From positions 1 through 64,000 of the forward strand of contig CAJATL010000219.1 in NCBI GenBank assembly GCA_903944895.1: a stretch of 64,000 nucleotides of DNA, read 5' to 3'. Shown one piece after another: positions 8,664-18,516 of this stretch (position 1 is the stretch's first letter; each line of letters starts with the position of its first letter). Origin of the DNA: an uncultured Bacteroidota bacterium (GTDB taxonomy: Bacteria > Bacteroidota > Bacteroidia > Bacteroidales > 4484-276). The notes beneath the pieces were generated by a model. It was not told the origin of the DNA, searched no databases, and worked only from the letters and a program-made list of their open reading frames with translations. Both the position numbers and the translations under genes were made by a program.

Positions 8664-11600
8664 ATGTTTTTAATTTTCGATACCGAAACCACCGGACTTC
8701 CAAGGAACTATAATGCACCTTTGGACGAGTTCGACAACTGGCCCAGAATCGTGCAGATTGCCTGGCAAATGCATGATTTTGAAGGAAATCTTGCCGAAGC
8801 AAAAAGTTACATCGTAAAACCCGAAGGCTTCACCATTCCTTTCAAAGCTGAGCAGGTTCATGGAATTTCGACCCAAATGGCCCTCGAAAATGGCGAAGAC
8901 ATCCGGTTTGTTTTATATGAGTTTTCGAAGGCTGTCGAAAAATGCACCCACCTAGGTGGCCACAACCTCGATTTCGACCTGAAAATCACCGGATCGGAGT
9001 TGCTTCGCCATCAACTGGAAAACATATTAACCACCAAACCGCTGGTTGATACCATGCTCGAATCGACGCAATTTTGTGCTCTGGCCGGCGGACGTGGTGG
9101 CGGATTTAAATTTCCATCGCTGGTCGAACTTTATCAGAAACTTTTTAGCCAGCCTTTTCAGGAAGCGCACAATGCAGCAGCCGACGTTGTTGCCACGGCA
9201 CGCTGCCTGCTGGAACTGATACGAATTGGCGTGATTGATGACAAACAATTGAAAATTGAAAAATTTGTCGTCGAAAAGTTTAAAATATTGCACCCCGGCC
9301 CCATCGAACCCATCAAATTAAAAATCGAATCGAACAAAAAAATCAGCGAGAAGCTGGCAGCAGACGAAGCCGGCAAAACAGCCAAAACTGAAACGGTTCT
9401 TGATGGTGAAAAAAACACAGGAATTCCTTTCGCCCATTTGCATGTTCATTCGTTTTACTCGGTTTTGCAGGCCACACCTCCCATCGAAGACCTCATTAAA
9501 AAAGCCGTTGCGTTAAAAATGCCTGCTATCGCGCTCACCGATCATGGAAACTTGTCGGGTTCGTACGCTTTTATTACCGAGGCCATCAAACACAAAATAA
9601 AACCCATCATCGGATGCGAGGTTTTTCTGGTGCAGGACCGAACCAAACAAAAATTTACCAAGGACAATCCCGACAGGCGATACAGCCAGGTGTTGCTGGC
9701 AAAAAATATGGATGGTTTCCGCAATCTTTCAAAAATCAGCTCGATAGGCTGGATAGAGGGTTTTTATGATAAATATCCACGCATCGACAGGGAAATTCTC
9801 GAAAAATACAGGCCCAACCTGATTGCCACCACTGGCGGGATGCAATCGGAAGTTTGCGACCTGATTCTCAATGTTGGCGACACCCAGGCCGAAGCTGCAT
9901 TTAAATGGTGGCTCGATTTGTTTGGTGAGGATTTTTATGTGCAGCTCAACCGCCACGGCCTCGAGGAAGAACGCCGCACAAACCAGGTCTTGCTTGGTTT
10001 TGCCCAAAAATACAACGTTAAAGTCATAGCAGCCAACAATGTTTATTATCTCGAAAAGGAAGACGCCAATCTTCACGACAGCCTACTGTGTATCTCCAAT
10101 AACGAGTATCAGTCAACACCAAAAGGTTTTGGCCGCGACCACAGATTTGGCTTCCCCAACGACGAATTTTATCTGAAATCGCAGGAAGAAATGATGGCGC
10201 TCTTTCAGGATATTCCCGAAGCCATCAGCAACATCTGTGAAATTACCGATAAAGTGGAGGTTTACAAACTCGACCGCGATCCCATCATGCCCGATTTCCC
10301 GATGCCTGAAGGTTTTGATGATCCCAACGTTTTCCTTCGCCACCTCACCTACAAAGGTGCCGAAACCCGCTATAAAGAATTGACACCGGATATTGAGGAG
10401 CGTATCGATTTTGAACTTGCTACTATCGCGAAAATGGGCTACCCGGGCTATTTTCTGATCGTTCAGGATTTTTTAAACCAGGCGCGCAGCATGGGCGTTT
10501 GGGTCGGTCCCGGACGTGGCTCGGCAGCAGGATCGGTGGTGGCGTACTGCCTGCGCATCACCAACGTTGACCCGCTTGAATATGGCTTGCTCTTCGAAAG
10601 GTTCCTGAATCCCGACCGCGTTTCGCTCCCCGATATTGATATTGATTTTGATGAGGACGGCCGTGAAAAAGTCTTGAAATGGGTTGTCGAAAAGTATGGC
10701 GCCAGCCGCGTGGCACACATTATCACTTACGGAAAAATGGCGCCAAAAATGGCCATTAAGGATCTTGCACGTGTTAAGCAGTTGCCGCTTTCGGAAGCCA
10801 ACCGGCTTTCGAAACTCATTCCTTTTACGCCGGGGACTACTTTTGAATCGGCCTATAAAAGCGTTCCTGAACTCAAACAGGAGAAAGATTCGAGCGATCC
10901 GCTGGTTAAAGAAACCTTGTACAGCGCCGAAAAACTGGAAGGAACCCTCCGTAATGTCGGAACACATGCCTGCGGAATTATCATCGGCCGCGACGACCTG
11001 ATCGAACATATTCCATTGAGCACTTCCAAAGATTCCGAACTGCTGGTTACCCAGTACGAAGGCACCCACATGGAGAAATTAGGCATGTTGAAGATGGATT
11101 TCCTTGGACTTAAAACTTTATCCATCATCAAAGATGCCGTCGAAAACATCAAAAAATCGAAAGGGAAAATTATCGATGTAGAGGAAATTCCTTTTGATGA
11201 TGCCGAAACGTTTAAACTTTTCAGCCGCGGCGATACCACCGGAATTTTCCAGTTTGAGTCGGACGGGATGAAAAAAAACCTGCGGGAGCTTAAGCCAAAC
11301 CGTTTCGAAGACCTCATTGCCATGAACGCCCTCTACAGGCCAGGCCCGATGGATTATATCCCAAGTTTTATAAAACGTAAAAACGGTAAAGAAAAAATTG
11401 AGTACGATCTGCCGGAAATGAAGGAAATACTCGAAGAGACTTATGGCATCACGGTTTACCAGGAGCAGGTGATGCAGCTTTCGCAGAAAATCGCAGGATT
11501 CAGCCGCGGAAATGCTGATAACCTGCGTAAAGCGATGGGTAAAAAAGACCTTGTCCAGCTCGAAAAAGTGAAATCGCTCTATTTTGAAGGCGCCGCCGAA

Positions 11601-12905
11601 CGCAAACACGACCTGAAAAAAATCGAAAAAATCTGGAACGACTGGAAGGAATTTGCAAAATACGCTTTTAATAAATCACACTCAACCTGTTACGCTTTTG
11701 TGGCTTACAGGATGGCCTATCTTAAAACACATTTTCAGGCGGAATTTATGGCCGCCGTCCTCAGCCGCAACCTGAGCGATATTACCAAAATCACCTTTTT
11801 TATTGATGAAGCCAAACACATGGGCCTCAGGGTTCTAAAGCCTGATGTAAACGAATCGGACGAAAATTTTATCGTAAATAAGGCCGGCGAAATCCGTTTT
11901 GGGATGGCGGCAATAAAAGGTTTAGGCGGCAACGCTGTTGAAGAAATAATTGCCGAGCGCAACAGAAATAGTGTTTTCAACAATGTTTTCGATTTTGCAA
12001 AACGTATCAATCTGAGGGTTGTAAATAAAAGGAGTTTCGAAGCGCTGGCTATGGCGGGGGCGTTCGATTCGTTTGACAACACCCACCGTGCGCAGTTTTT
12101 CTATCGCGAAAATACTGACGACACCATTTTTATCGAAAAACTTATCCGTTACGCCACCAAAGTCCAGGAACGCGCAAACTCGCAGCAGGTCTCACTTTTT
12201 GGCGAAGCCGGCGAGGTTGAAACTTCCGACCCGCCAATGCCGGAATGTAAGCCCTGGTCAGGCATCGAGCAGCTTCGCAACGAAAAAGAGGTTACGGGTT
12301 TTTATATTTCAGGCCACCCTCTGGATGAATACCGCATCGAAATGAAGAATTTCGGGAAGAACAGGATTTCCGATTTTAAGGATAATCTTAAAAAATTCAA
12401 CGGAAAAAGCATTGTTTTTGGCGGAATGGTCATCAGTGCCGAGCATAAAACCACCCAAACCAACAAGCCTTTCGGGAGTTTTGTAGTCGAAGATTATGAC
12501 GACACCATCGAACTCAGGCTGTTTTCGGAAGATTATCTCAAGTTCAGGCATTATCTTGCCGAAGGTTTTTTCCTGTTGATTTATGCAAAGGTTCAACAAC
12601 GTTTTAATGCCTCCGATCAACTCGAGATAAAAATCACCAACATGATGCTGTTGCCAGAAGTCATCGAAAAAAACGCCCGCGAAATCAAGCTCAAATTTTC
12701 GCTCGACGACCTCAACGACGAATTGATCGAAAAGCTGGAGAATTCGGCCAAAACAAAAAAAGGTACGTGCAAACTCACCTTTGCCGTTTACGACAGTTAC
12801 GAAAAACTCAACCTGAGTTTTAATGCTGCCAACATTAAAGTTGATGCCCAGGAATTTTTAACGATCATCGAAAATATGCCCGAACTTACGTATCAGCTTA
12901 ATTAG
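8664..12905 (+). CDS. dnaE: DNA polymerase III subunit alpha with N-terminal DEDDh (DnaQ-like) exonuclease domain
   Basis: MFLIFDTETTGLPRNYN exonuclease motif; PHP domain (HLHVHSFYSVL...LTDHGN); polymerase (GPGRGSAAGSVVAYCL, PDIDIDFDEDGRE). ORF opens at 8610, but the Met at 8664 fits the exonuclease start. Confidence 0.95.
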   Translation: MFLIFDTETTGLPRNYNAPLDEFDNWPRIVQIAWQMHDFEGNLAEAKSYIVKPEGFTIPFKAEQVHGISTQMALENGEDIRFVLYEFSKAVEKCTHLGGHNLDFDLKITGSELLRHQLENILTTKPLVDTMLESTQFCALAGGRGGGFKFPSLVELYQKLFSQPFQEAHNAAADVVATARCLLELIRIGVIDDKQLKIEKFVVEKFKILHPGPIEPIKLKIESNKKISEKLAADEAGKTAKTETVLDGEKNTGIPFAHLHVHSFYSVLQATPPIEDLIKKAVALKMPAIALTDHGNLSGSYAFITEAIKHKIKPIIGCEVFLVQDRTKQKFTKDNPDRRYSQVLLAKNMDGFRNLSKISSIGWIEGFYDKYPRIDREILEKYRPNLIATTGGMQSEVCDLILNVGDTQAEAAFKWWLDLFGEDFYVQLNRHGLEEERRTNQVLLGFAQKYNVKVIAANNVYYLEKEDANLHDSLLCISNNEYQSTPKGFGRDHRFGFPNDEFYLKSQEEMMALFQDIPEAISNICEITDKVEVYKLDRDPIMPDFPMPEGFDDPNVFLRHLTYKGAETRYKELTPDIEERIDFELATIAKMGYPGYFLIVQDFLNQARSMGVWVGPGRGSAAGSVVAYCLRITNVDPLEYGLLFERFLNPDRVSLPDIDIDFDEDGREKVLKWVVEKYGASRVAHIITYGKMAPKMAIKDLARVKQLPLSEANRLSKLIPFTPGTTFESAYKSVPELKQEKDSSDPLVKETLYSAEKLEGTLRNVGTHACGIIIGRDDLIEHIPLSTSKDSELLVTQYEGTHMEKLGMLKMDFLGLKTLSIIKDAVENIKKSKGKIIDVEEIPFDDAETFKLFSRGDTTGIFQFESDGMKKNLRELKPNRFEDLIAMNALYRPGPMDYIPSFIKRKNGKEKIEYDLPEMKEILEETYGITVYQEQVMQLSQKIAGFSRGNADNLRKAMGKKDLVQLEKVKSLYFEGAAERKHDLKKIEKIWNDWKEFAKYAFNKSHSTCYAFVAYRMAYLKTHFQAEFMAAVLSRNLSDITKITFFIDEAKHMGLRVLKPDVNESDENFIVNKAGEIRFGMAAIKGLGGNAVEEIIAERNRNSVFNNVFDFAKRINLRVVNKRSFEALAMAGAFDSFDNTHRAQFFYRENTDDTIFIEKLIRYATKVQERANSQQVSLFGEAGEVETSDPPMPECKPWSGIEQLRNEKEVTGFYISGHPLDEYRIEMKNFGKNRISDFKDNLKKFNGKSIVFGGMVISAEHKTTQTNKPFGSFVVEDYDDTIELRLFSEDYLKFRHYLAEGFFLLIYAKVQQRFNASDQLEIKITNMMLLPEVIEKNAREIKLKFSLDDLNDELIEKLENSAKTKKGTCKLTFAVYDSYEKLNLSFNAANIKVDAQEFLTIIENMPELTYQLN

Positions 12906-12994
12906 AGGTATTTTAAAAATTTTCAGATGAAGCAAATCAGCCGATATAAATCTCTGTTTACAAACCTGTTTCAGGACAAATTGATTTTTCCGGC

Positions 12995-13022
12995 TTACGC
13001 CTTTCGCCTTACTCCTTATGCC
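12995..13022. repeat. Four degenerate heptamers (TTACGCC TTTCGCC TTACTCC TTATGCC)
   Basis: Read directly in the dnaE-trxA intergenic region. Confidence 0.6.
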
Positions 13023-13119
13023 TATCTTAAAAGTTTTGAATAAATCATCAACAAATCAAATTATCTAAATAACATTTTATAATTTTGGAAAAAATTTCAA
13101 ATATCTAAATCATAAAAAA

Positions 13120-13437
13120 ATGGCTTTACAATTCACAGACGCAAATTTTGATGCACAGGTACTTCAGTCGGATAAACCGGTAATTGTTGACTTTTGGGCT
13201 GAATGGTGTGGCCCTTGCCGCATGGTTGGTCCAATCGTAGAGGAAATTGGTAAAGAATATGAAGGCAAAGCAGTTGTAGGGAAAGTTGACGTTGACAGCA
13301 ATCCGGGAACCGCCGGAAAATTTGGCATCAGGAACATCCCGACGATTTTATTCTTTAAAAATGGTCAGATCGTAGATAAACAAGTTGGCGCAGTGCCAAA
13401 ATCGGTTTTGGTTAAAAAACTTGAAGCACAGCTTTAA
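13120..13437 (+). CDS. trxA: Thioredoxin
   Basis: 105 aa with WAEWCGPCRMVGP active site. Confidence 0.97.
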   Translation: MALQFTDANFDAQVLQSDKPVIVDFWAEWCGPCRMVGPIVEEIGKEYEGKAVVGKVDVDSNPGTAGKFGIRNIPTILFFKNGQIVDKQVGAVPKSVLVKKLEAQL

Positions 13438-13461
13438 ATCCTGAAAAATTATTTCATTCAC

Positions 13462-13500
13462 CAGGCAGCCTGCTCAAAAGTAAGCTGCCTGTTGTTTTTT
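13462..13500 (+). terminator. Rho-independent terminator of trxA
   Basis: CAGGCAGC...GCTGCCTG hairpin followed by TTGTTTTTT. Confidence 0.75.
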
Positions 13501-13582
13501 CTTAAAATCGCTAAAAATCACATTTTGATAAATACTTTTATTTGCCCGAAATTGTTTTTAAGCAATAATTTACGCTGATTGC

Positions 13583-14518
13583 ATGGAATATTCGATTGAT
13601 AAAAACAGGTTACAGGAGTTTGGCTCACTGGAATTTATTGCCCGGCAGGTTGTCGAAGGTTTTATTACAGGCCTTCACAAAAGCCCGTTTCATGGCTTCT
13701 CGGTCGAATTTGCCGAACACCGGCTTTACAATACCGGCGAATCGACCAAACATATCGACTGGAAACTTTATGGCCGCACCGACAAGTTGTTCGTGAAGCG
13801 CTACGAAGAAGAAACCAACCTCAGGTGCCAGATTGTTATCGATAATTCGTCGTCGATGTATTTTCCGGTAAAAGAAAAACTTTCGATTGATAACCCCAAC
13901 AAAATCACGTTTTCGGTGTATGCCGCCGCCGCCCTGATGAGCCTTCTGAAAAAACAACGCGATGCGGTCGGATTATCATTATTTACCGATAAAGTGGATC
14001 TGCATACCAAATCAAGTTCAACATCGGTGCATCAGAAATACCTTTTTGCCGAGCTTGAAAGGCTGCTCATCCCCATCACCGAAGGCCTTCACCGAAACAC
14101 CTTTGCCGCCGAAGCATTACACGAAATCTCCGAAAACATCCACAAACGCTCGCTGGTCGTCATTTTTTCGGATATGTTTGAAAATGGCAAAAAAACTGAC
14201 GATTTATTTGCTGCCCTTCAGCACCTGAAACACAACAAACACGAGGTTGTACTTTTTCAGGTGGTGGATAAAAACAAAGAAATTGATTTTGATTTTGATA
14301 ACCGTCCCTACAAATTTATTGACATGGAAAGCGGGCAGGAACTCAAAATCCATCCGCATGAAGTGAAGGAACAATATGTAAAATCGGTTGGTGATTTTAC
14401 AAAAGAACTAAAACTCAGGTGCGGGCAATACCGCATCGATTTTGTTGAAGCCGATATCAACAAAGGGTTCCGGCAAATTTTACTACCCTATTTATTGAAG
14501 AGGGAGAAAATGTTTTAG
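13583..14518 (+). CDS. DUF58 domain-containing protein
   Basis: GxSVEFAEHRLYNTGESTKHIDWKLYGRTDKLFVKRYEEETNLRCQIVIDNSSSM is the DUF58/vWA-like signature. Confidence 0.9.
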   Translation: MEYSIDKNRLQEFGSLEFIARQVVEGFITGLHKSPFHGFSVEFAEHRLYNTGESTKHIDWKLYGRTDKLFVKRYEEETNLRCQIVIDNSSSMYFPVKEKLSIDNPNKITFSVYAAAALMSLLKKQRDAVGLSLFTDKVDLHTKSSSTSVHQKYLFAELERLLIPITEGLHRNTFAAEALHEISENIHKRSLVVIFSDMFENGKKTDDLFAALQHLKHNKHEVVLFQVVDKNKEIDFDFDNRPYKFIDMESGQELKIHPHEVKEQYVKSVGDFTKELKLRCGQYRIDFVEADINKGFRQILLPYLLKREKMF

Positions 14519-14680
14519 TTTCAGAATGTTTGTTGATTTTTAATTTCAGCTTGTTTTTTCGGTAAGATTTATTCCCGGATTTCCATACTCCTCCTGCAAA
14601 ACAGCATCATTTTATGCTGTGTTTAAACTCCGTTGCTGGCAAATTAGCCACTCATTTCCCAAATTCGTAATTTTTTGTTT

Positions 14681-15020
14681 CAGGCTGTAAACCTGATCTC
14701 CCGGAGCGCTGCCCACAGCCGTCAGGTTAAGAAATGATAACAATGCTTGTTTTGGAAAAAGAATCCATAGCCCGGTGCTTCAGCACCGGGTTAAGTGTGC
14801 AGCAGCTGTGAACCAACAGGTCGTTTACGACCTTCAACCGACAAGGATCGCTTAGGGGGCAATAAGGGCGTAAACGCCCTGCCATCAAATGGTTGGGGAT
14901 TCAAATAATCCCAAACCTGAAGGTTTGGGCTATGGAAAATCTTAACATTTTGGGCTTAACTTGACTGCTGTGGGCAACGCCCCAGGAATAATCAAAACCT
15001 GATTTAGCAGTCTGAAGGAC
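14681..15020. repeat. Nested palindrome cluster with mirrored outer arms
   Basis: Outer arm 14681-14730 and its imperfect reverse complement at 14955-15018; inner CCATAGCCC/GGGCTATGG; several small hairpins inside. Confidence 0.7.
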
Positions 15021-15258
15021 TGCAACAACTCCGCTTTAGAAATTCCCGGGAATAGTCACGAAAACTTTCTGATTCCGGTTACATTGAAAAATATTACGAC
15101 GTAACATTGGACAAGATGTCAGAAAATCTGACCCATCTGTTAAGGTTAAGAACATGAATATGTGGTTTTTATCCCTCATGTTTAGAAACCAGAATTCAAC
15201 ATCTATAAAATATTCAAAAAAAAACTTGCATTTAGTAAAATATCTGCTTTATCTTTGT

Positions 15259-15276
15259 GAGCGAATATTCACTCAC
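15259..15276. promoter_or_regulatory. TetR-type operator upstream of the tetR gene
   Basis: gagcGAATATTCActcac; same core as the motifs at 15998 and 16107. Confidence 0.6.
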
Positions 15277-15298
15277 TCATTTTAGATAAAAATCAGAT

Positions 15299-15880
15299 AT
15301 GGAAATTACCGAACGACAACAACAAATTATAAATGTTTCGCTGGAACTCATTGCCGAAAGTGGGATTCAATCGTTAACCATAAAAAACCTGGCTAAGAAA
15401 ATTGGATTTGCTGAGTCTGCAATTTACCGGCATTATGATAATAAGATTCAGATATTGTTGGCCATTCTCGACTTTTTCAGGCAAAACACAGCGATGTTTT
15501 TTATTAATCAATTAAATTCAAATGCCAATGCACTCCAAAAAATCGAAACTTTATTCCAAAACCATTTTGCAAAATTTACTGCTTCACCCTCATTAGTGGC
15601 AGTAATTTTTTCGGAAGAGATATTCAGAAATGAAAAGGAATTATCTGAAAAAGTAACCGAAATAATGAATGGTAATACCGCAAATCTGAAAACCATTATC
15701 GAAACCGGGCAAAATGCAGGCGAAATAAGGGCCGATATTGAAGCTGCGCACATGGCTGTTATTATCCTGGGGTCGTTGAGGATGTTTGTTAAAAAGTGGC
15801 AAATGTCAAACTACAATTTCAGCCTGATCGAAAAAGGCGCTGAGTTTACAAACTCGATAAAGGAACTCATTAAAAATTAA
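15299..15880 (+). CDS. TetR/AcrR family transcriptional regulator
   Basis: N-terminal TetR HTH: IINVSLELIAESGIQSLTIKNLAKKIGFAESAIYRHYDNKIQIL. Confidence 0.92.
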   Translation: MEITERQQQIINVSLELIAESGIQSLTIKNLAKKIGFAESAIYRHYDNKIQILLAILDFFRQNTAMFFINQLNSNANALQKIETLFQNHFAKFTASPSLVAVIFSEEIFRNEKELSEKVTEIMNGNTANLKTIIETGQNAGEIRADIEAAHMAVIILGSLRMFVKKWQMSNYNFSLIEKGAEFTNSIKELIKN

Positions 15881-15997
15881 TTTCGATAAGTTATAAAATG
15901 GACGTAAAAATTGTCTCCGATACACGAAACACGGGTTTCGATTTTATCATCTGAATGGGGATTAAATAATAGGATAAGTTTTTTTTGCTCAAAAATG

Positions 15998-16017
15998 TTA
16001 GTGAATATTCATTAACT
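15998..16017. promoter_or_regulatory. TetR-type operator upstream of the efflux operon
   Basis: GTTAGTGAATATTCATTAAC, near-perfect 20-bp palindrome. Confidence 0.7.
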
Positions 16018-16077
16018 TTAACAAAAACAATGGTCAACCAAAGGGTAAATGAATCAACATCAAAATAATAAAACTAT

Positions 16078-17439
16078 ATGAAAGCTAAAAAAAATTTCTA
16101 CAAAAAGTTAGTGAATATTCACACATTAAAATGGATAATTTTATCCGTTTTTCTTGTGACGACTACCTTTAAAAGTACGGCGCAATCATGGTCGTTGCAG
16201 CAATGTGTTGATACAGCGCTGGTGTACAACAAAAACCTTCAGATAAGCAGGAATAACGCGACCATTGGCGCCGAAAAAGCCGAGGAAGCAAAAGCCGGTC
16301 TTATCCCCAAAGTAAATATTGGAGCCGATTACAAATATTTCTTCGATTTGCCTTATCAGCTCATGCCCATGACAACCTTTAATCCCGATGCACCAGAAGG
16401 AGATTTTAAAGAAATTCAATTTGGGGTACCCCACAACATCAATGCGAATATTCAACTAACCATGCCTCTTTACAATCCGCAGATTTATGGGGCCATTCAA
16501 ACCACAAAAATAGCTGCTGAGCTAAGCGAACTTCAATACAAAAAAGCTGGAGAGCAAGTGTATTTTGAAATTTCAAACCTTTACTATAATGCACAGATTT
16601 TACTGCACCAGCAGGATTTTATTGACAGTAATCTGGTAAACACATCTCGGCTTCTCGAAAATTTACAATTGCTCCATTCCCAACAAATGATCAAGAAAAG
16701 CGATGTTACAAAAGTTGAGTTGCAAAAAGCGCAGTTACTCACCCAGCAGGATATGGCAGCAAATAGCTACGATCAGGTAATAAATGCCTTAAAATTCTCG
16801 ATGGGAATTCCGGCTACACAGAATATTCAAATTGACAAGCACATCGGAAACCAAAATATTCAGGATTATCACAATCAACAGCATGTCGATTTACAGTTGG
16901 CAAGTACGCAAAACAGGTTTATTGCAAGCGAATTAAGCACGCTTCGAAATGCAAGACTGCCATCGGTTGCGATACTTGGAAGTTACAGCCAGACAGGTTT
17001 TGGTTATGATAAGAAACCTGATGAATTTCTGAAATTTTTCCCTGTAAGTTTTGCAGGCATTCAGGTTTCGTATCCGCTTTTTAACGGCACGGTAACTAAC
17101 CGGAAAATCAAACAAAAGAAAATTGAGGTTCAGAATAGCGAATTGCAGGTTGCTTTGGTCAAAGATCAAAATGAGATGCTGATTGAAAACGCAATACAGC
17201 GCAGGTTCGTCGCCCGGCAAATCATCGATAACACATCGGGGCAAATTATCCTGGCAACGACAGTTTACGAACAAATGCTTTTGCAGCAAAAAGAAGGAAC
17301 AGCAAGCCTGACCGAAGTTTTGTTGGCCGACAACGCGCTTCGCGAAGCCCAGCAGGCCTATTTAACAACAATCGTTGATTATTTAAAAGCCGATTTGGAA
17401 TTAAAAAAATTAACCGGAAATATTTCAATTAACAATTAA
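16078..17439 (+). CDS. TolC family outer membrane efflux protein
   Basis: LQQCVDTALVYNKNLQISRNN and long helical repeats; first gene of the RND cluster. Confidence 0.92.
   Translation: MKAKKNFYKKLVNIHTLKWIILSVFLVTTTFKSTAQSWSLQQCVDTALVYNKNLQISRNNATIGAEKAEEAKAGLIPKVNIGADYKYFFDLPYQLMPMTTFNPDAPEGDFKEIQFGVPHNINANIQLTMPLYNPQIYGAIQTTKIAAELSELQYKKAGEQVYFEISNLYYNAQILLHQQDFIDSNLVNTSRLLENLQLLHSQQMIKKSDVTKVELQKAQLLTQQDMAANSYDQVINALKFSMGIPATQNIQIDKHIGNQNIQDYHNQQHVDLQLASTQNRFIASELSTLRNARLPSVAILGSYSQTGFGYDKKPDEFLKFFPVSFAGIQVSYPLFNGTVTNRKIKQKKIEVQNSELQVALVKDQNEMLIENAIQRRFVARQIIDNTSGQIILATTVYEQMLLQQKEGTASLTEVLLADNALREAQQAYLTTIVDYLKADLELKKLTGNISINN
16107..16126. promoter_or_regulatory. Third TetR-type operator, inside the first codons of the tolC-like gene
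   Basis: GTTAGTGAATATTCACACAT shares GTTAGTGAATATTCA with the 15998 site. Confidence 0.55.
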
Positions 17440-17443
17440 GAAA

Positions 17444-18511
17444 ATGAAGAAAACGATAATCTATTTAGGTGTAGCATTGGCAATAGTGGCCATCACGGTT
17501 TTTCAGCTTAAAAAAAATAAAGAAACCACCGTAAACAGGGTTTACCAGTATGATAAAGCGCAGGCCATTAATGTGCAGGCCATCACTTTGAAGCTGGAAA
17601 GTTTTAAGAACGATATTTCCTATACTGGAACTTTTGAACCCAACAAAGAAACAAAAGTCAGCGCGGATATTCAGGGGAGGATTAACGCTGTTTTGGTGGA
17701 TGTCGGAAGCACGGTGCGAAAAGGTCAGGCTTTGATTCAATTAGATAACTCATTGCTGAATCTTCAGTTGCAGTCCATCGAAATCCAGATTGAAGGATTG
17801 GAAGCGGATGTAAAACGTTACACTGTTCTTGCCAATGCCGAAGCCATCCAGGGTGTACAGTTGGAAAAGACCGAATTGGCTTTAAAATCGGCCAGGGTGC
17901 AAAAGGCAACGATAATGGAGCAAATCAATAAAACGACGATTACAGCACCTTTCAGCGGAATTGTAACCGCCAAGCCTACCGAAGAGGGAGCCTTCGCTGC
18001 ACCGGGTATTCCTTTGCTCCAAATCACGGATATCTCAAGCCTGAAGTTTACAGTAAATGTGCCCGAAAAAGAGTTAAGGCAGTTCGAAACCAATCAGCAA
18101 TACACTCTTTCAGCAGATGCTTATCCTGAAACGGTTTTGTGGGGAAAGGTAACCATGACGGGCAGCAAAGCAAATATGGGAAATAGTTTTCCGGTCCAAT
18201 TTTCGGTAAAAAATACCGCCGGTTTAGAAATCAAATCGGGGATGTTTGGCAATGTACTCCCAACAGCCATCGGGATGAAAAACGATCATGAAAAAAAGTT
18301 AATCATCCCGGCATCTTCAATCGTTGGAACCAACATTCAACCACAGGTTTATCTGATCAAAAATGGCAAAGCTATGCTTCAAAATATCACCACTTCAATC
18401 CGGTTTCAGAATAAAGTACAGGTATCAGGTGGTTTAACCGAAGGCGACGTAATTATAACCAACGGGTTTATCAATCTTTTTGATGGTGCAAATGTGACAA
18501 TCAGCAATTAA
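17444..18511 (+). CDS. Efflux RND transporter periplasmic adaptor subunit
   Basis: Biotinyl-lipoyl-like halves (VSADIQGRINAVLVDVGSTVRKGQALIQLD; ITAPFSGIVTAKPTEEGAFAAPGIPLLQI). Confidence 0.93.
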   Translation: MKKTIIYLGVALAIVAITVFQLKKNKETTVNRVYQYDKAQAINVQAITLKLESFKNDISYTGTFEPNKETKVSADIQGRINAVLVDVGSTVRKGQALIQLDNSLLNLQLQSIEIQIEGLEADVKRYTVLANAEAIQGVQLEKTELALKSARVQKATIMEQINKTTITAPFSGIVTAKPTEEGAFAAPGIPLLQITDISSLKFTVNVPEKELRQFETNQQYTLSADAYPETVLWGKVTMTGSKANMGNSFPVQFSVKNTAGLEIKSGMFGNVLPTAIGMKNDHEKKLIIPASSIVGTNIQPQVYLIKNGKAMLQNITTSIRFQNKVQVSGGLTEGDVIITNGFINLFDGANVTISN

Positions 18512-18516
18512 GCAAT

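Noticed and set aside
10473-11609. Antisense ORFs of 156-198 aa inside dnaE
   Set aside because: Fully overlap conserved polymerase coding sequence; no independent motif or start context.
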